Positions 1 to 11,565 of a stretch of DNA of 64,000 bases are shown here, in pieces. The notes under the pieces are model-generated. The model did not search any database. It was given only the letters and a program-made list of their open reading frames with translations, and was not told the DNA's origin. The DNA lies in contig OZ316893.1 in assembly GCA_973895155.1 (NCBI GenBank), forward strand, positions 16,740,001 through 16,804,000. Reading direction: 5' to 3'. Each line of letters begins with the position of its first letter. The stretch's first letter is position 1. Made by a program: the position numbers and the translations under genes. The DNA comes from Marsupella aquatica (Eukaryota; Marchantiophyta).

Positions 1-2848
1 CTGGGGTTTTGTTAGTAATTTCTTGTGCGATTAATGAGATAAATTGGTCATCGACTCTGGTGTGTGCTCGCTGCCACACTTTTCCAGTATGCATATACTG
101 GATGGAGATCTCCTCATTATCCTATGATAGGTTTGTCTTTGGTCCTTCGTTATTCCTATTTTCATTCTGTATCCCAATGTTGGGGTTTGTATTCTTCTTT
201 TGCCTGGGTCTTATATCTTTGGATCCGAGGGGGCGGCCCCTTTTAGCTCTAGGTGGGGCCTCTGTTGCTTTGGTTTGCTACGGTTGAATTTGTGTAGGTA
301 CATTCGCACCTTCGATGTGGGAACGAGTTACAGCAGCAGCGTCGTTGAATGCATCTGGTAAAGTATTCAGCATTTGGTTTAAATGTAAAACACGTCTTAC
401 CTCTTCATCTGCTTGCCTCGTCCTTGGGTTGTTAAGCAGTAAGTCTTTTGTTTCCCATTGTAACTGTGAGACTCTTACTGAGTCTTCTTGCTTGCCAGAT
501 GTGAGGTGTGGATAGATGTTTTCAAAGAAGTGGCAATCCTGGAATCTCGCTTTATAAACATCTCCCGTTGTCGGTTCTAAGAACCTTATAATAGATGGGG
601 AGTCGAAGCCTACATAAATCCCTATTTGGCATTGGGGACCCATCTTGGTTCGTTTAGGGCCTAGGATGGGTACTAAGACTTGGCATCCGAATGTTTTTAG
701 GTGGGATAGATCTGGCAATAATCCATATGCAAGGTGATGGGGAGAGAGGGAGTTAAAGGATGAGGGCCTATATTGTAGGAGGGATGCTGCATGGAGGATG
801 GCATGTCCCCATGCCGTCGCTGGTAATTTAGTTTGCATTAACATTGGGCGTGCGATAAGTTGTAATCGTTTGATGACAGACTCTGCCATTCCATTTTGTG
901 AATGGACATATGGGACAGGGTACTGAGCTTCTATCCCAGCTGTGATACAGAAGTCATTGAATGTATTAGAGGTAAATTCTCCTGCTCCGTCTACTCGCAG
1001 TATGCGGATGGGATTTTCCGGGAACTGAGTCCTCAACTTCAGTATATTTACAAGGATTCGTGAAAATAGTAGGTTTCTTGTGGATAGCAGCGACACTTGT
1101 GACCATTTAGATGATGAGTCAATCATAACTAGAAAAAATCTAAATGGGCCACTAGGTGGTTCAATGGGGCCGCAGACATCAGCATTCAGGTGTTCTAAAA
1201 ATTTGGGGATTGCATAGACTGTCTTTGTGATTGTTGGGCGTGTGATAAGCTTACCTTGTGAGCATGCAATGCAGGGTTGTTGTTGTGCAGGTGTTTTTGC
1301 TACTGGTGGGATTCCCACTGAATCTTTTATAATTTTCTGGTACATTGTCGTACCTGGGTGTCCCAGCCGGTTATGCCAAGTGATGAATATACTTTGTTTG
1401 CTAGGTTCAGTACAATGTGATTGTATTCTGGTGACATATAATCTTGGTGGTTCGGCTGAGAATGTTTCTTGGATCTGTAATCCTGTGTCGGTTTTCTTTG
1501 TGATACGGAGGACTTCTCTCTTATTGTGTATGCTTGTATGAATGTGAAAGTTATTTGCCCTGATGTCATGGAAACTGATCAGGTTTCTGGTGGCTGTAGG
1601 TGCATAGATTGCTGATTCAATATGGAGGACTATCCCTCTTGGGAATATGACAGTAGCTGGTCCGTGGCCATGTTCTATCTGTTTCTGGCCAGAGATTGTG
1701 GTGATAGTTCGGGATGATGGTGTGATGTTTTTGAAATGTTTTCTTTCTTTTAAAATGGTATGTGAGGTGCCGCTGTCTAGTATACAAATGGTTGGGTCTT
1801 TTGGGTAGGTTGTACTGTTGCCATAGGTAGTGGTGTGTGCTTCAGGTGAAGGAGGGTCTGTCACATATTGTGTTAGGTCTTGTGGTAATTCGAGAAAATT
1901 TCCCTGGGGTTCTCTCTGGGAATTGTTGATACTATTCTGATAAAGTCTGACCAGGTGGGAGGGGGCCCTACAATCTGTTTTGGCATGTCCAAGTGTACCA
2001 CATCGAAAACATTTGGTGGAGTTGTTTCGTTTATCTGATATGCTGTTGTAGTTGGTTCTTCCGCGCCCTCTGCCTCTGTCATTTCCTCAATTCTGCCATT
2101 GTTGCCGGTTGTTTGCAGGATCATACATGCGTCCTCCACCCCTTCCTCTTTGGGATTGGGTTCTGCCTCTTCCTGCAAAACGTCCACCTCTCCCCCTGAA
2201 AGTACCCCTCCCCCTGAATCCTCTTTGATTTTGACTATTATATTGTGATTCAGGTTTTGGTATAGGTGGGAGGGTACATGGGGGTCTTGTCTTTGAATTT
2301 TCGAGGAGTAGTATTTGGTGCTTTTCGGCTAATAGCATATGTGCGATTAGTTGAGAGTATCTTTCAAATGCCATGTTCCGGTATTGCGCAGCTAATACCA
2401 GATTTGCTGCATGGAATGTTGACAGGGTTTTCTCGATCTGCTCCGCATCATCTACCGGTTGCCCGCAGACCGCGAGTTGTGCTACTATTCGAAACAGTTC
2501 GCTGTTATAGTCGGCAACGGTCTTGTGGTCTTGGACCCTCAAATTTATCCAATCATGTCTTGCAGCTGGTAGAGAGATTAGCCGCATATGATCAAATCAA
2601 AGTTGCAATGATTCCCATAACACTCTTGGATTATATTCATTTAAGTATTGTGTTTTCAAGGCATCTGCTAAGTGATGCCTGATAAAAACGAGTGTCTTTG
2701 CTTTCTCTTGAAGTGTGGGCCCATTATCAGTAGTTATAGATTCTTGTAGCGTTTTAGCGGATAAATGTGCCTCCATGTCTATAGACCATGTTAAATAATT
2801 CGATCCGTTAATAGCTAATGCTCGGAAGCTAAGTTTTTCTAGAGCCAT
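1..2848 (-). pseudogene. copia A gag-pol polyprotein, decayed and partial
   Basis: One reading frame runs from the gag start at 2848 to below 278 and is cut only by stops. Gag begins MALEKLSF and resembles the UBN2 type. RG-rich repeats and a CFRCGTLGHAKTDC zinc knuckle lie near 2000. The protease motif ILDSGTSHT is near 1780. The integrase zinc region (HNRLGHPG ... CIACSQGK) is followed by the DVCGPI, DGAGEF and NGMAES catalytic blocks. In-frame stops lie at 2597-2599 (TGA), 2087-2089 (TGA) and 278-280 (TAG); beyond the last, the conserved KRGRPLGS block resumes in frame near 200-240, followed by a further TAG. The product cannot be made whole. Confidence 0.9.
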
Positions 2849-3345
2849 TTTGTTCTATTAATGTAGAATAAGACTTATCCTTTTCTTATGTTGATATTGC
2901 AATTCCGATTAACAATTCCGATCAGCAATCATGGATGGATCAATTGAAGTTATTGGCCTGTGATTGAGTTGTTTGTATGCTCAATTGTAAGTCAAACTTC
3001 CCTTTGTAGGCCAGATCCAAATTTGAAAGGTCTTGCTCAAAATGTTGTCTTTCCCAATTTCTTCCCGGTTCAATTTGAGAGTATCCAGAGGTACAGTCTT
3101 CAATAATCTGTGCGTTGTGTTTGTTGCTTTCGGGCGATTCCAATCTCCTTTATTGAATTTGAATGTGGAATCAACTTCGGGAAATCCATCCAATTTCAAT
3201 TTGTCCTGGTTTCAATTTCATTCTGATTTTGGGAAATCATATGCTGGATCTGTAAGGGTAGTGTATTGGGAGAAAGTATGATGGGAATTTTCTATTCCCT
3301 CGCTTGGCCTACATTCATTGCTCAAAATGAGACGCGTTGATAACG

Positions 3346-3505
3346 TGTTACAAGGAGGACACCATAGGCAAGAGTTGCTCCAACCTCCAACTTCACTAAT
3401 GATCATAATCTTGGATACACTTGTGGGGTTATAGGGAGGTGGTTATAACCACTCCTTAACCCATCTACCTAGGGTTAAATCAAGGGTTAACTTTAACTTA
3501 TAACA
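3346..3505 (-). repeat. 5' LTR of copia A (160 bp)
   Basis: It begins TGTTATAAG and ends TTGTAACA on the minus strand, with 5-bp inverted ends TGTTA/TAACA. It sits just upstream of a primer-binding-like site and about 500 bp upstream of gag. It is very short for a plant copia LTR but matches the size class of copia B in this window. Confidence 0.75.
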
Positions 3506-4540
3506 CTCTAGAGCTTTAAAAGTCATGAAACCTTTTTAGGATGTAGTCTGTACTTAGGAAAGCCTTCTGGCAAAATTGGAGGCTTTTCTGAGCTACGAGT
3601 AGGAAGTTAAAAATAGTTGAATTTGCCAAGTTTTTACTTTTGTTGCAATTACGAGTTACGACTTAGTTAGACTTTTAAGAGTTTAAGAGTTTACTAGTTC
3701 ACAGCTTTTACTAGTTTACGAGTTTACACTTAGCCAGATTTCTGGCTTTTCACTTACTGAATCGCCATTTTAACTTTTTGAGAGTTATGAAGAGGCATGT
3801 CTCTTCGACCCTGTGACCTCTTACTCGGTAGATTTTTACTATAAGATAGCTCTACCACTAGTGTAGTTGATGGTTAAGTTGTGCATTTTTGCCTCTCCCT
3901 CTTGTTAAGTCTATTGATTCTAAACCTATGAGTTCTAAATCAGGCTTAATAACAGGAGAGACTTACCTCCTTCTTGTGTTTCTACACTTATCATAAACAC
4001 GGGAAGTAAAATTGCATTTGTAAGAAATCTTTGGATCTTGTGATGACAGATTCCTCCTTGGTGACTCATTACAAATTCCTAAGTTCTTAAAGTTAACTCA
4101 TTGAGTTTATGTCTTAATGAATTTGATGGATTTTCTTTCATGATACTTAGTACCATCTAAATGTTGAAGTAGCTACCTTTTAGATTTTATTTGAGTACCA
4201 CTTAGAAAGAAAGGATAAGACATGTTGACGGCATTTTAAAAGGTACTCTAGTAAGCAGTTTAGATCTGAAAAGCAAACGTGGATTTGAATCCTTACGTCT
4301 TTTCATTTTGACTAATGTCTAAGGAGCAACCTTGGTCAATTCCAGACTCCCTTAGCATACTTTAAGATATTTTCCAAGTGTTTTGTTAATCATTCCCTTT
4401 TCATTAATTTATGGTTATACAATGCTGAGTTACCATTAAAAACTACTCACCGCTGTGGAGCGATCTTCAAAATACCTTAGTAAAGTAATCAAACTTGATT
4501 ACTATGTGTGGAAAACATTTTAAGTCTATTATTGTTGTTT
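3506..4540. other. gene-free interval
   Basis: AT-rich sequence with no long frame and no recognised domain. It separates copia A from the Gypsy fragment and could be a decayed LTR or untranslated region of that Gypsy element, but I see no matching second copy in the window. Confidence 0.4.
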
Positions 4541-6545
4541 AAATCTATCAAACCAACCCCATGTCGTTCTTTACGGGAACGAATACCGAGTTGGAAGACC
4601 ATAAAGTGTGCTTTTCGGTTTTCCCTGGCAAACTACACGAGTAATAACTTTGCACATGGCGAAGGACCGATTGCTTCATGTCCGGCCAATACACATCTTG
4701 CGACATGATGCGATACGTAGAAGCTTGTCCGCCATGCCCTCCCTAGGGCGAGTCATGGTATTTTGCAGAACCTCTAATCTTAGGGACTCTGTGATGTACA
4801 CACGCCTCTGCTTGTATCGCCAAACTTGGACATTATGCGCAGTATTCAACCCCAACGAAACGTGCCTTACCTTGCCTTGGCTACCCCCATTGCTTTGCCA
4901 TTCCTTAGCTAACCTATCATCCCATACGCCTTGACCAGAACCTTTGGCCACTAGGATTCAAGCATCATGATCCCATTGACACGATGATGGTCCTTACGCG
5001 ATAACGCATCAGCTGCCGTGTTTGTCTTCCCCGGAACGTGACAGACTTTGAAATCAAAATCCGCCAAGAACATCTGCCATTGCATTTCCTTGGGGTTCAG
5101 CCTTGGCTTAGAGCTGAAGTACTCGGCCAGCAAGTTGTCTGTGTGTATTACCACCTTGGGACCGTTCTTAAGGTAAATCTCCCACTTCTTCAATGCATAG
5201 ATCACAACATACATTTCCCTTTCCGGTGTGATCCAATGATTTTCCAACTTACATGACTCAAAGGCCAAAGGACGCCCATCTTGGTGAAAATTTAGGGTAA
5301 ATGGCATAATCATTTGTGTTTGTCCAAATCTTGAACGGCTTCCCCATCTCAGGTAACTTTCCTGGGATTTTTTTAAATTTCATTAATTGGGCCGCGAAAA
5401 GCCCCACGGCAAGGGCAGGCAATCAGCCAAAAAGAGCAGAAGCAGCGGCAGGCAGACAACAGCCATACATCGCAGGGCCAAACATGTCTCATCGGCCCTT
5501 AGGGGCCGCACCCCAAGGGCCAGCCATGAAGTCCAAGGAGGCCACTCCCAGACCAGTAGAACAGAAATACAACAGAGACCGACATATCAAAAATACAATA
5601 GAGACCAGAGGGTCGACAACAAATCTTAATGGCTAGAGAGGCGGCCACAACCCCGCCTGAGCCAATCCCTACGCTGAACATCAAGCCATGCTTTGGCATT
5701 AAGGAGGCGAGAGAGTTTCCTGCTAGGAGGAGACCGGCGACTCACAGCATATAGGTGATTAGCAGTCTCAGAAAGGACAAGTCCAAGATCAAATACCCTA
5801 CGACCCCCTGCCTAGAACACATGCTTATTTCGTGCCAACCAAAGAGCCCATAAGACCTGGTAGAGAACAAACAACTTGGCAACCTGTATGTAGTCTTTCC
5901 CGAATGAAGCATCAAGCAGAGACATCAGCCCATGGCCAATTGGCAAACCTAAAACTTGCAAGAAGAGTCCGCACAGCCTCCAACACCGGTCTGCAAAGTC
6001 ACAAAGAAAGAAGAGGTGCGGAATTGTCTCCTGGACACCGTTGCAGAGCTTACAGTCACCGTTGCTCACCTCCATGGAGAGTGCTCTCGCTCCAGTGAAG
6101 AGACCACCTGCAATAATCCGCCAAATGAAGGTCTTCCCACGGGTTGACAGATCAGAGCCCCAGAGCTTGGTCCAGCCCACGCTCCATGTGCTCTCAGAGC
6201 GATGAATAGACCAAGTGTGGTTAAGCCGACCACAAATGGAGGATTTGGGCCTCAGAAATTGGTATGCCCTACAATTTTCAATTTTCAAGTCCTTCAGCAC
6301 TTGTGCTTTGTCAGCCCACAGCCATTGTTTGGAATAGAGAAAGTTGTCAAAGCGGCAGTATGGCGAGCTCCATAGGAGTTCCAGGAAGTCCTTTGCCAAC
6401 TTCCTATGCTCCACTATGAACATCTCAGGTAACTTTAGAACCGACGGTGTTATCATTAGCCGCTTAAGTTCTAGGAATGCTAACTTGCAATCTTGTGTCC
6501 ACACAAACACTTTGTTTTTCAACGTTAGGGTGTTCAGGTCTTTCC
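4540..6545 (-). pseudogene. Ty3/gypsy pol fragment (RT end, RNase H, integrase start), split by a LINE
   Basis: The minus strand at 6437-6545 encodes the end of reverse transcriptase (VFVWTQDCKLAFLELKRLM, then KLPEM). After the LINE insertion the frame resumes at about 5345 with GKPFKIWTN. RNase H follows (RPLAFES, WEIYLKNG, IHTDN, TNTAADALSRK at about 5310-4990), then the spacer to an integrase zinc-binding region (VWRYKQRRVYI, LRLEVLQNT, at about 4870-4760) and VCQGKPKSTLYG near 4620. The alternating frames show frameshifts. Protease and most of RT are missing, so this is a remnant of a chromovirus-like Gypsy element. Confidence 0.8.
5361..6420 (-). mobile_element. 5'-truncated LINE insertion with 16-bp TSD
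   Basis: The Gypsy frame is interrupted between two identical 16-bp copies of CATCTCAGGTAACTTT at 5345-5360 and 6421-6436. The insert encodes the C-terminal zinc-binding domain found after LINE reverse transcriptases (zf-RVT type): GKTFIWRIIAGGLFTGARA, CKLCNGVQETIPHLFFLC and VLWALWLARN. Its minus-strand 3' end is A-rich (AAATTTAAAAAAATCCC). Length and target duplication fit target-primed reverse transcription of a truncated copy. Confidence 0.85.
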
Positions 6546-6850
6546 CTCTCCTCATCATGACTGGGAACCTTGGGCCCTTGTCCCTTGGGTTCCGGACTTG
6601 AGGCTCCCACGTACATCCGCACCCCTGGCTCATTTTCCAACCTAGTTCCCTAGCCTTTGCAGCCCCAGCAAAGGGATCTGCTCTTGTGGGTCTTGCGGTG
6701 CCTCCCTCCCCAACAATGCCGTGTACAAGTGCCTGTGCCGCAATTGCCGGCTTCTCCTTTTGCAGCATCTGAAAGAGGCTCTGCATAGCTGGTTGCTGCA
6801 TCGGCATGGATTCCAGCGTCCGCCTAAAGATTTGCACTATCATGGGGCTG

Positions 6851-9800
6851 TGTGGTGCGTCCCATGGCTCCCCAAACCCAAGAAACCCCCCTGCGCAGGC
6901 CGATTCCCGTAGGTTTTGTCCTCGACGAGGCCGTTTCCGCGGCTTAGCGGCATGGGACGCTGCTAACCTCCTTCTACTACTACTATTAACATTTTACACA
7001 CATATACTGGACAGATCCTTCATCGGGTCATGAGATATGTAGCCGGCCTAATCTAGGCCTTCCCTTGTATTCCCCTCCTTTTCTTTAGGTATATTTGGAT
7101 TCCGCCGCCGGAATGATCCCCAATTGGCTTGGTTAAGCCGCTAAGACCTCTCTCAGCTCGACACATCCAACTCTCACTCCCTTGCTTACTTCCCTTCATC
7201 TATTAGTTGATATATGTGGGCACTCTTCACACAAGTTAATGCGACACACAAATAGCAAAATGACTCCTTCTGACTGAGTTATACCATGCACTTGCCATAC
7301 AAACAGTACATCTCATACACAAGTTCTGCGAACTAAGCCGTGAGGCCAACTCTATTCAGCTCTTAGGCATGAGGAAACATGAATATACACAAGGATCACT
7401 GTATAACTAACCAAGAGCTTCTTTTACTACTTGATCCCAACCCTGCTGGTGCAACTAAAAACTTGCTAAAGAAGAGGCCCTGGACTCCCCGCTGCCCAGG
7501 TACTTATCCTGGTAGTGGATCCGCCAATTCTTAGCAGCGTAAGCTTAATCTATCCTACCTGTAATCTACCTAAGTACAATCTACCTAGTGTTGCTCCTAC
7601 CAGTGGATCCGCCATCCCACTAATCTAAGTGTCAGGGCCGTCTCCTGGTCTTGATCCTAATCCTAAACTTGGAGATCTGAGCCCGCCCTGCCCACTCACG
7701 CCTCCTACCTCCATGTCCGCCCTTCCTAAAAGGAACGGCGCCCTTGCACCGTCACGACACCGGTGGTGGATCCTCAATGGACGCCCCCAATGCTTCCCCC
7801 GCAGCCACTGCCGTCGGTCCTTCCTCTGACAGATTACCTGCCCCGGACCGAGTCAACTCTTCATCGGCCTGATTGGGTCCACCTTCGGCTTCGGCATCAG
7901 TATCGGCCACGGCCTCCCCGGCTATGGTTTCCTCGGCTGGCTCTAGTGGTGGGTTTGCTTCCACGGCTTTATCAATAGTTGTCCCGGCCTCGGCCTTGCC
8001 ATCCCCACCTTCCTTGACAGGTGGATCCATTGTCGTGACCATGCCGGAGGTTGGTGTTGGGTTTACCTCCTTGGTCACGACGGCTTGAGGAGCCGTAGTA
8101 CTCCCTGACCCAAAAGGTTTCTGCTTCTTCTTCTTCTTTGGTTCGGCAGCTGGCCCCTTCCCCTTGCCACTTACCTCCGGCACCGGTGCGAGTGTCTCGG
8201 CTTCTCCTTCGGCCAGTACTACACCAGGTAACTTGGTTGCCCCAATTGGAGTTGGTCCTGAGGAAGCCAAGAACTTAAATACTACGGCCTGTTTCTTCAG
8301 CCGCTCTGTTTGGTTGTCGGCCCACCGCTGTAAGTTCTCCATCTTCCGCATGCTTTCCTCCAACTCCTCCTGCAATTCATCCAGGTCCTTCCTTGCCTCC
8401 TTCAGCTCCTTTTGGGCTTCCTCCAACTCTTTCTTTAAGGTAGCCCTCTCCTCCTGGGTTGCTCTCAGCTCCTTGTCGAGCTCCGCCACGACCTCAGACT
8501 CCATTTTATTCATCTTGGCATAAGTCTGGTCGAGCTGGTCGTCTTTCTCGCGGAGGTCGGCCTTGAAGCTGGCCGTCATGGATGCGAGCTCCTGCCGCAA
8601 CACGATAATCGCCTGATAGGATTTCCCTAACTCGGCCTCCTTCTGCTCAAGGGCTCCGCGGATATCCTCGAGTTCCCCTTTCAACGCCCTCTCCCTTCTC
8701 TGAGTCTCCGCCATGGCCCGGTTGTTGGCTGCTATGTGGGCCTCCTCTGCGTCTCTCAGCTCTCGCTTCCACTTCTCCCTATCTTTGACCGCCTTGGCCA
8801 ACTCTCCTTGGCTTTGAGTCAGTTTATCCTTGATAATCTGATTATCAGACTGTGCGGTATCCAACTGCCCCTGCATGATGTTTAGCTCATGCCGTTTAAT
8901 CCATAGCTCATCTTGGGCTTTCTTGGACGCCTTCAGGTCTTTTACCTCGGCTTCCCTCTCCCTAAGCCGCCGAATGACCTCGTCCTTCTTGCTTCTCTCC
9001 AAAGCCACCGCTTCTTCTAATTGGTGCTTCTCCAATATTTATCTCCCTCTGGAAAAAGGGTCCCTGCTCCAACTCCTCCCCAAAGATGCTGAGCGCAAGT
9101 TCCCCACACATCTCCCCGTACTCCATGGCTCTATCTTTAGCATAGGTGGAGTAAGAAGAAGTCATCGGCATCAACCACCTCGGCCTCTGTTCCCAAGCCG
9201 CCTTGCGGATTTCTTCTATGGTGGCAAGAGGGTTGCTTCTTTTTTTGGCAAGCTGCCTGATGTCCTCCGGCCAATCTCCTCCTGGTAAATCTTTCTCCCT
9301 AGCCAGGGCTGCCTTCTCTTCCTCTCTGAGTCGCTCCTGAAACTCCTGTGCCGTCTGTCTTATGCCGTCAAAACTCGGGGGAGCGACATCTGGTGGGGGG
9401 GACTCGGGGCTGCTCTGTTGGGTGGGGTCCCCTCGAATTACTCTTGGAAGAGTGGGGATGAACCTGCCATAGGTCCTTATTCCTGGAACATGATGATCCG
9501 ACCCATAGCCGGAGTTATCATTGCTATAGTCCTCCACCGCCTCCTCCACTGCTTGGACTCCCGGCTTCCCCCTCTATTCTCCTGGTCCTGCCGTGAACAC
9601 AACCCCACAGATCATGGGTTCTGGATCCTCCGGCTTCCATGTTGATCTCATCTTCTCCCTGTCGTGACCAAGGGCCTCGGGCTGCTTCTCCTCGGCTTCG
9701 GGACTTGAAGCTCCTACATACATTCGGACTCCCGGCTCGTGTTCCGGCCTCCTTCTCTCCTTGGCCCCGGTAAAGGGGTTTTCTCTGGTAAGTTGGCTAA

Positions 9801-11565
9801 GACCGACTTTGGAAGTAGTATTCTGTGCTGGCCCCGTTGCCGTTGCCATTCTTCTTTCCTTCTCCAACAATTTTAGCAGATTCTGCATGCCTGGTTGCTG
9901 CATCGGCAAGTCCTCATTCCTCGGCCTAAACACCTGCTCGATTGTAGGACTGTCGGGCTGGGTCGATTTCTCTGTTGCCGGCCTCGGTTTCGGAAGTTCC
10001 TCTGGTGCCCTTGCCTGCAGGGGCAGTACCGGGGAAAATATCTGGTTTCGGGCATACCGGCACAACAGCGACATGTGATAACCAAGCCGGGACACGCTTC
10101 CCATGCCGATCACCAGCTGTTCCTCCTTCAAGATCTTCTTCAGTTGGTTGAGGAGGTACCCGTTGTAGTCCCGGCTTGGGTCTGGCTCTCTGCCAGGTAG
10201 ACCTGTGCCTTGCCGATCTCTGCCCTCGGCAGGTTGCAATGCATGGTCACCCGCAAGAAATCGATCATCTCTTCGATGTGCGGGTTGGTGCAGGTGTTCC
10301 GGAAGAAGCCATTCTTTGTTGATGGCCCTGGAAACGACCGGAACTCCTTGTTTGGCAAGGTCTTCCTGGTCTCTACCTTGGTCTTATTGCCCATCGGCAA
10401 GCCAAACACTTTGGCAATCACCCGGGGAGTGAGATAGAAATCCTTCCCATACACCCTTGTGAAATTGGTCTCGGGCTCCCATGATCCCACGAATTTTAAT
10501 AAGTCTGAATCCGGCACCTCCGGCTTCAGCCATGGTAATTTTACGAAGGCTTCCAAGCCGGATCCGGCCATGAAGCCCTGGTACTTCTTGGTCTGCATGG
10601 CCGTAAAGCATGCATCCTCCTCCCGTGCAAAATGCAGTTGCACCTCTTCTGGTAGGGTCGCCGCCCAGCCTTTCCAGGTGTCATCCTTTGTTGGAATGGC
10701 ATTGATGGGATTGACCTCCTCCTCTTTGGCTTCCGCCTGCCTCCTGCTTCCCTGCTCTGCTGGCTTCCTTGGTGCCGCTGACCTCGTTCTTTTTGCCGGG
10801 GTGGCCTCTTTGTTTTTGTTTCCTTTCCTCTTCATCTCGGCTACCGTGGATGTTTCTCCTAGCACGGTTGCCTTTGTCCACCCCTCCGTGCTACCCTTCA
10901 ACTCCCACTGTATGTTGTTGCAGCGGTTGATGGCTTCCCGAATGCCGACAATCCTGTTTTCGCAAAACAGAAGGTCGTCAAGCTGATTGGCAGTAGGAGT
11001 CCACAAGAACTCGGCCTTGATGAATTCTCCTCCTAAGAAGGCAGATTTCTGCAGCTCCCACAGTCGAGCTAGCTCTTGCCATTCTCGAGCTGCTCTCTCC
11101 GATTCTTCGTCCTCGTAAGTCCCAATGTACTCAGTTGCCCGTTCAAACAGGCATCCCCAAAAATGCGCCGCTTGATTGACGTTGCTCATACCCTCCTTGA
11201 GTCGTTCGTTGGTATCTGCTCCCGCCCAGAGTGTTTGTCTAAGCAGTTGACAGTAGTTGGCCTCCCGTAGTTGTCTGCCCAGTTCGTGCTTGCAAATGAG
11301 ACACCATTCCTCGTGAGCTGTCCTTACCCCTCTCCTCCTCTGGTCTTTCCTACCGTTGGTTACCCCTAGCCGCTGACACTTAGTGCACCCTAACCCTAAT
11401 CGTATTCTCTCCCCCGGCGTCCTTACTTCCGGCCTCGGCCCGGGTTCCATAGTCACCCTTAATTGTTTATATTTTTCTCATTCTTGTAACTATACTAAGG
11501 TGTTTCTAGGGTACACTTCTGTTTTCCCACTTAACCGGCCTAGTGATTCCTGGTTAGGCATCACA
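6851..11565 (-). mobile_element. PMDcc copy 1: complete 4.7-kb element without visible LTRs
   Basis: The minus strand starts TGTGATGCC and ends GCACCACA. It is flanked by the 5-bp direct repeat GGCTG (6846-6850 and 11566-11570, plus-strand sense). Copy 2 at 36389-41070 has the same two ends and a different 5-bp duplication, which fixes the boundaries. The only long frame is a plant-mobile-domain-like plus coiled-coil protein. The 3' non-coding part is about 900 bp. I find no polymerase, integrase or long terminal repeat. TG...CA ends and a 5-bp duplication suggest integrase-type insertion. Confidence 0.8.
7752..11450 (-). pseudogene. PMDcc protein, copy 1, frameshifted
   Basis: The ORF begins MEPGPRPEV at 11450. 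An N-terminal helical region leads into a basic linker (KRTRSAAPRKPAE), then a block like the plant mobile domain or Transposase_28 families: LPWLKPEVPDSDLLKFVGSW, ETNFTRVYGKDF, VIAKVFGLPMGN (about 10580-10370). After a proline-rich linker comes a long coiled coil (about 9035-8250) and a low-complexity acidic tail. Compared with copy 2 it has a frameshift near 10190, an in-frame stop at 9574-9576 and another frameshift near 9040. Plant mobile domains occur in both retroelements and DNA transposons, so the domain alone does not classify the element. Confidence 0.7.

Larger units (their letters stand above)
1..3505 (-). mobile_element. Ty1/copia element A, truncated by window start
   Basis: On the minus strand the order is 5' LTR (3346-3505), leader, gag, zinc knuckle, aspartic protease, integrase, then the start of the region before reverse transcriptase, which runs off the left edge. 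The LTR begins TGTTA and ends TAACA. A primer-binding-like GTTATCAACGCG directly follows it. The 3' LTR is outside the window, so age and target duplication cannot be judged; the 5-bp flank beside the LTR is ctcta at 3506-3510. Confidence 0.9.

Noticed and set aside
4508-4934. Plus-strand frames opposite the Gypsy integrase region
   Set aside because: They are shadows of the minus-strand pol remnant.
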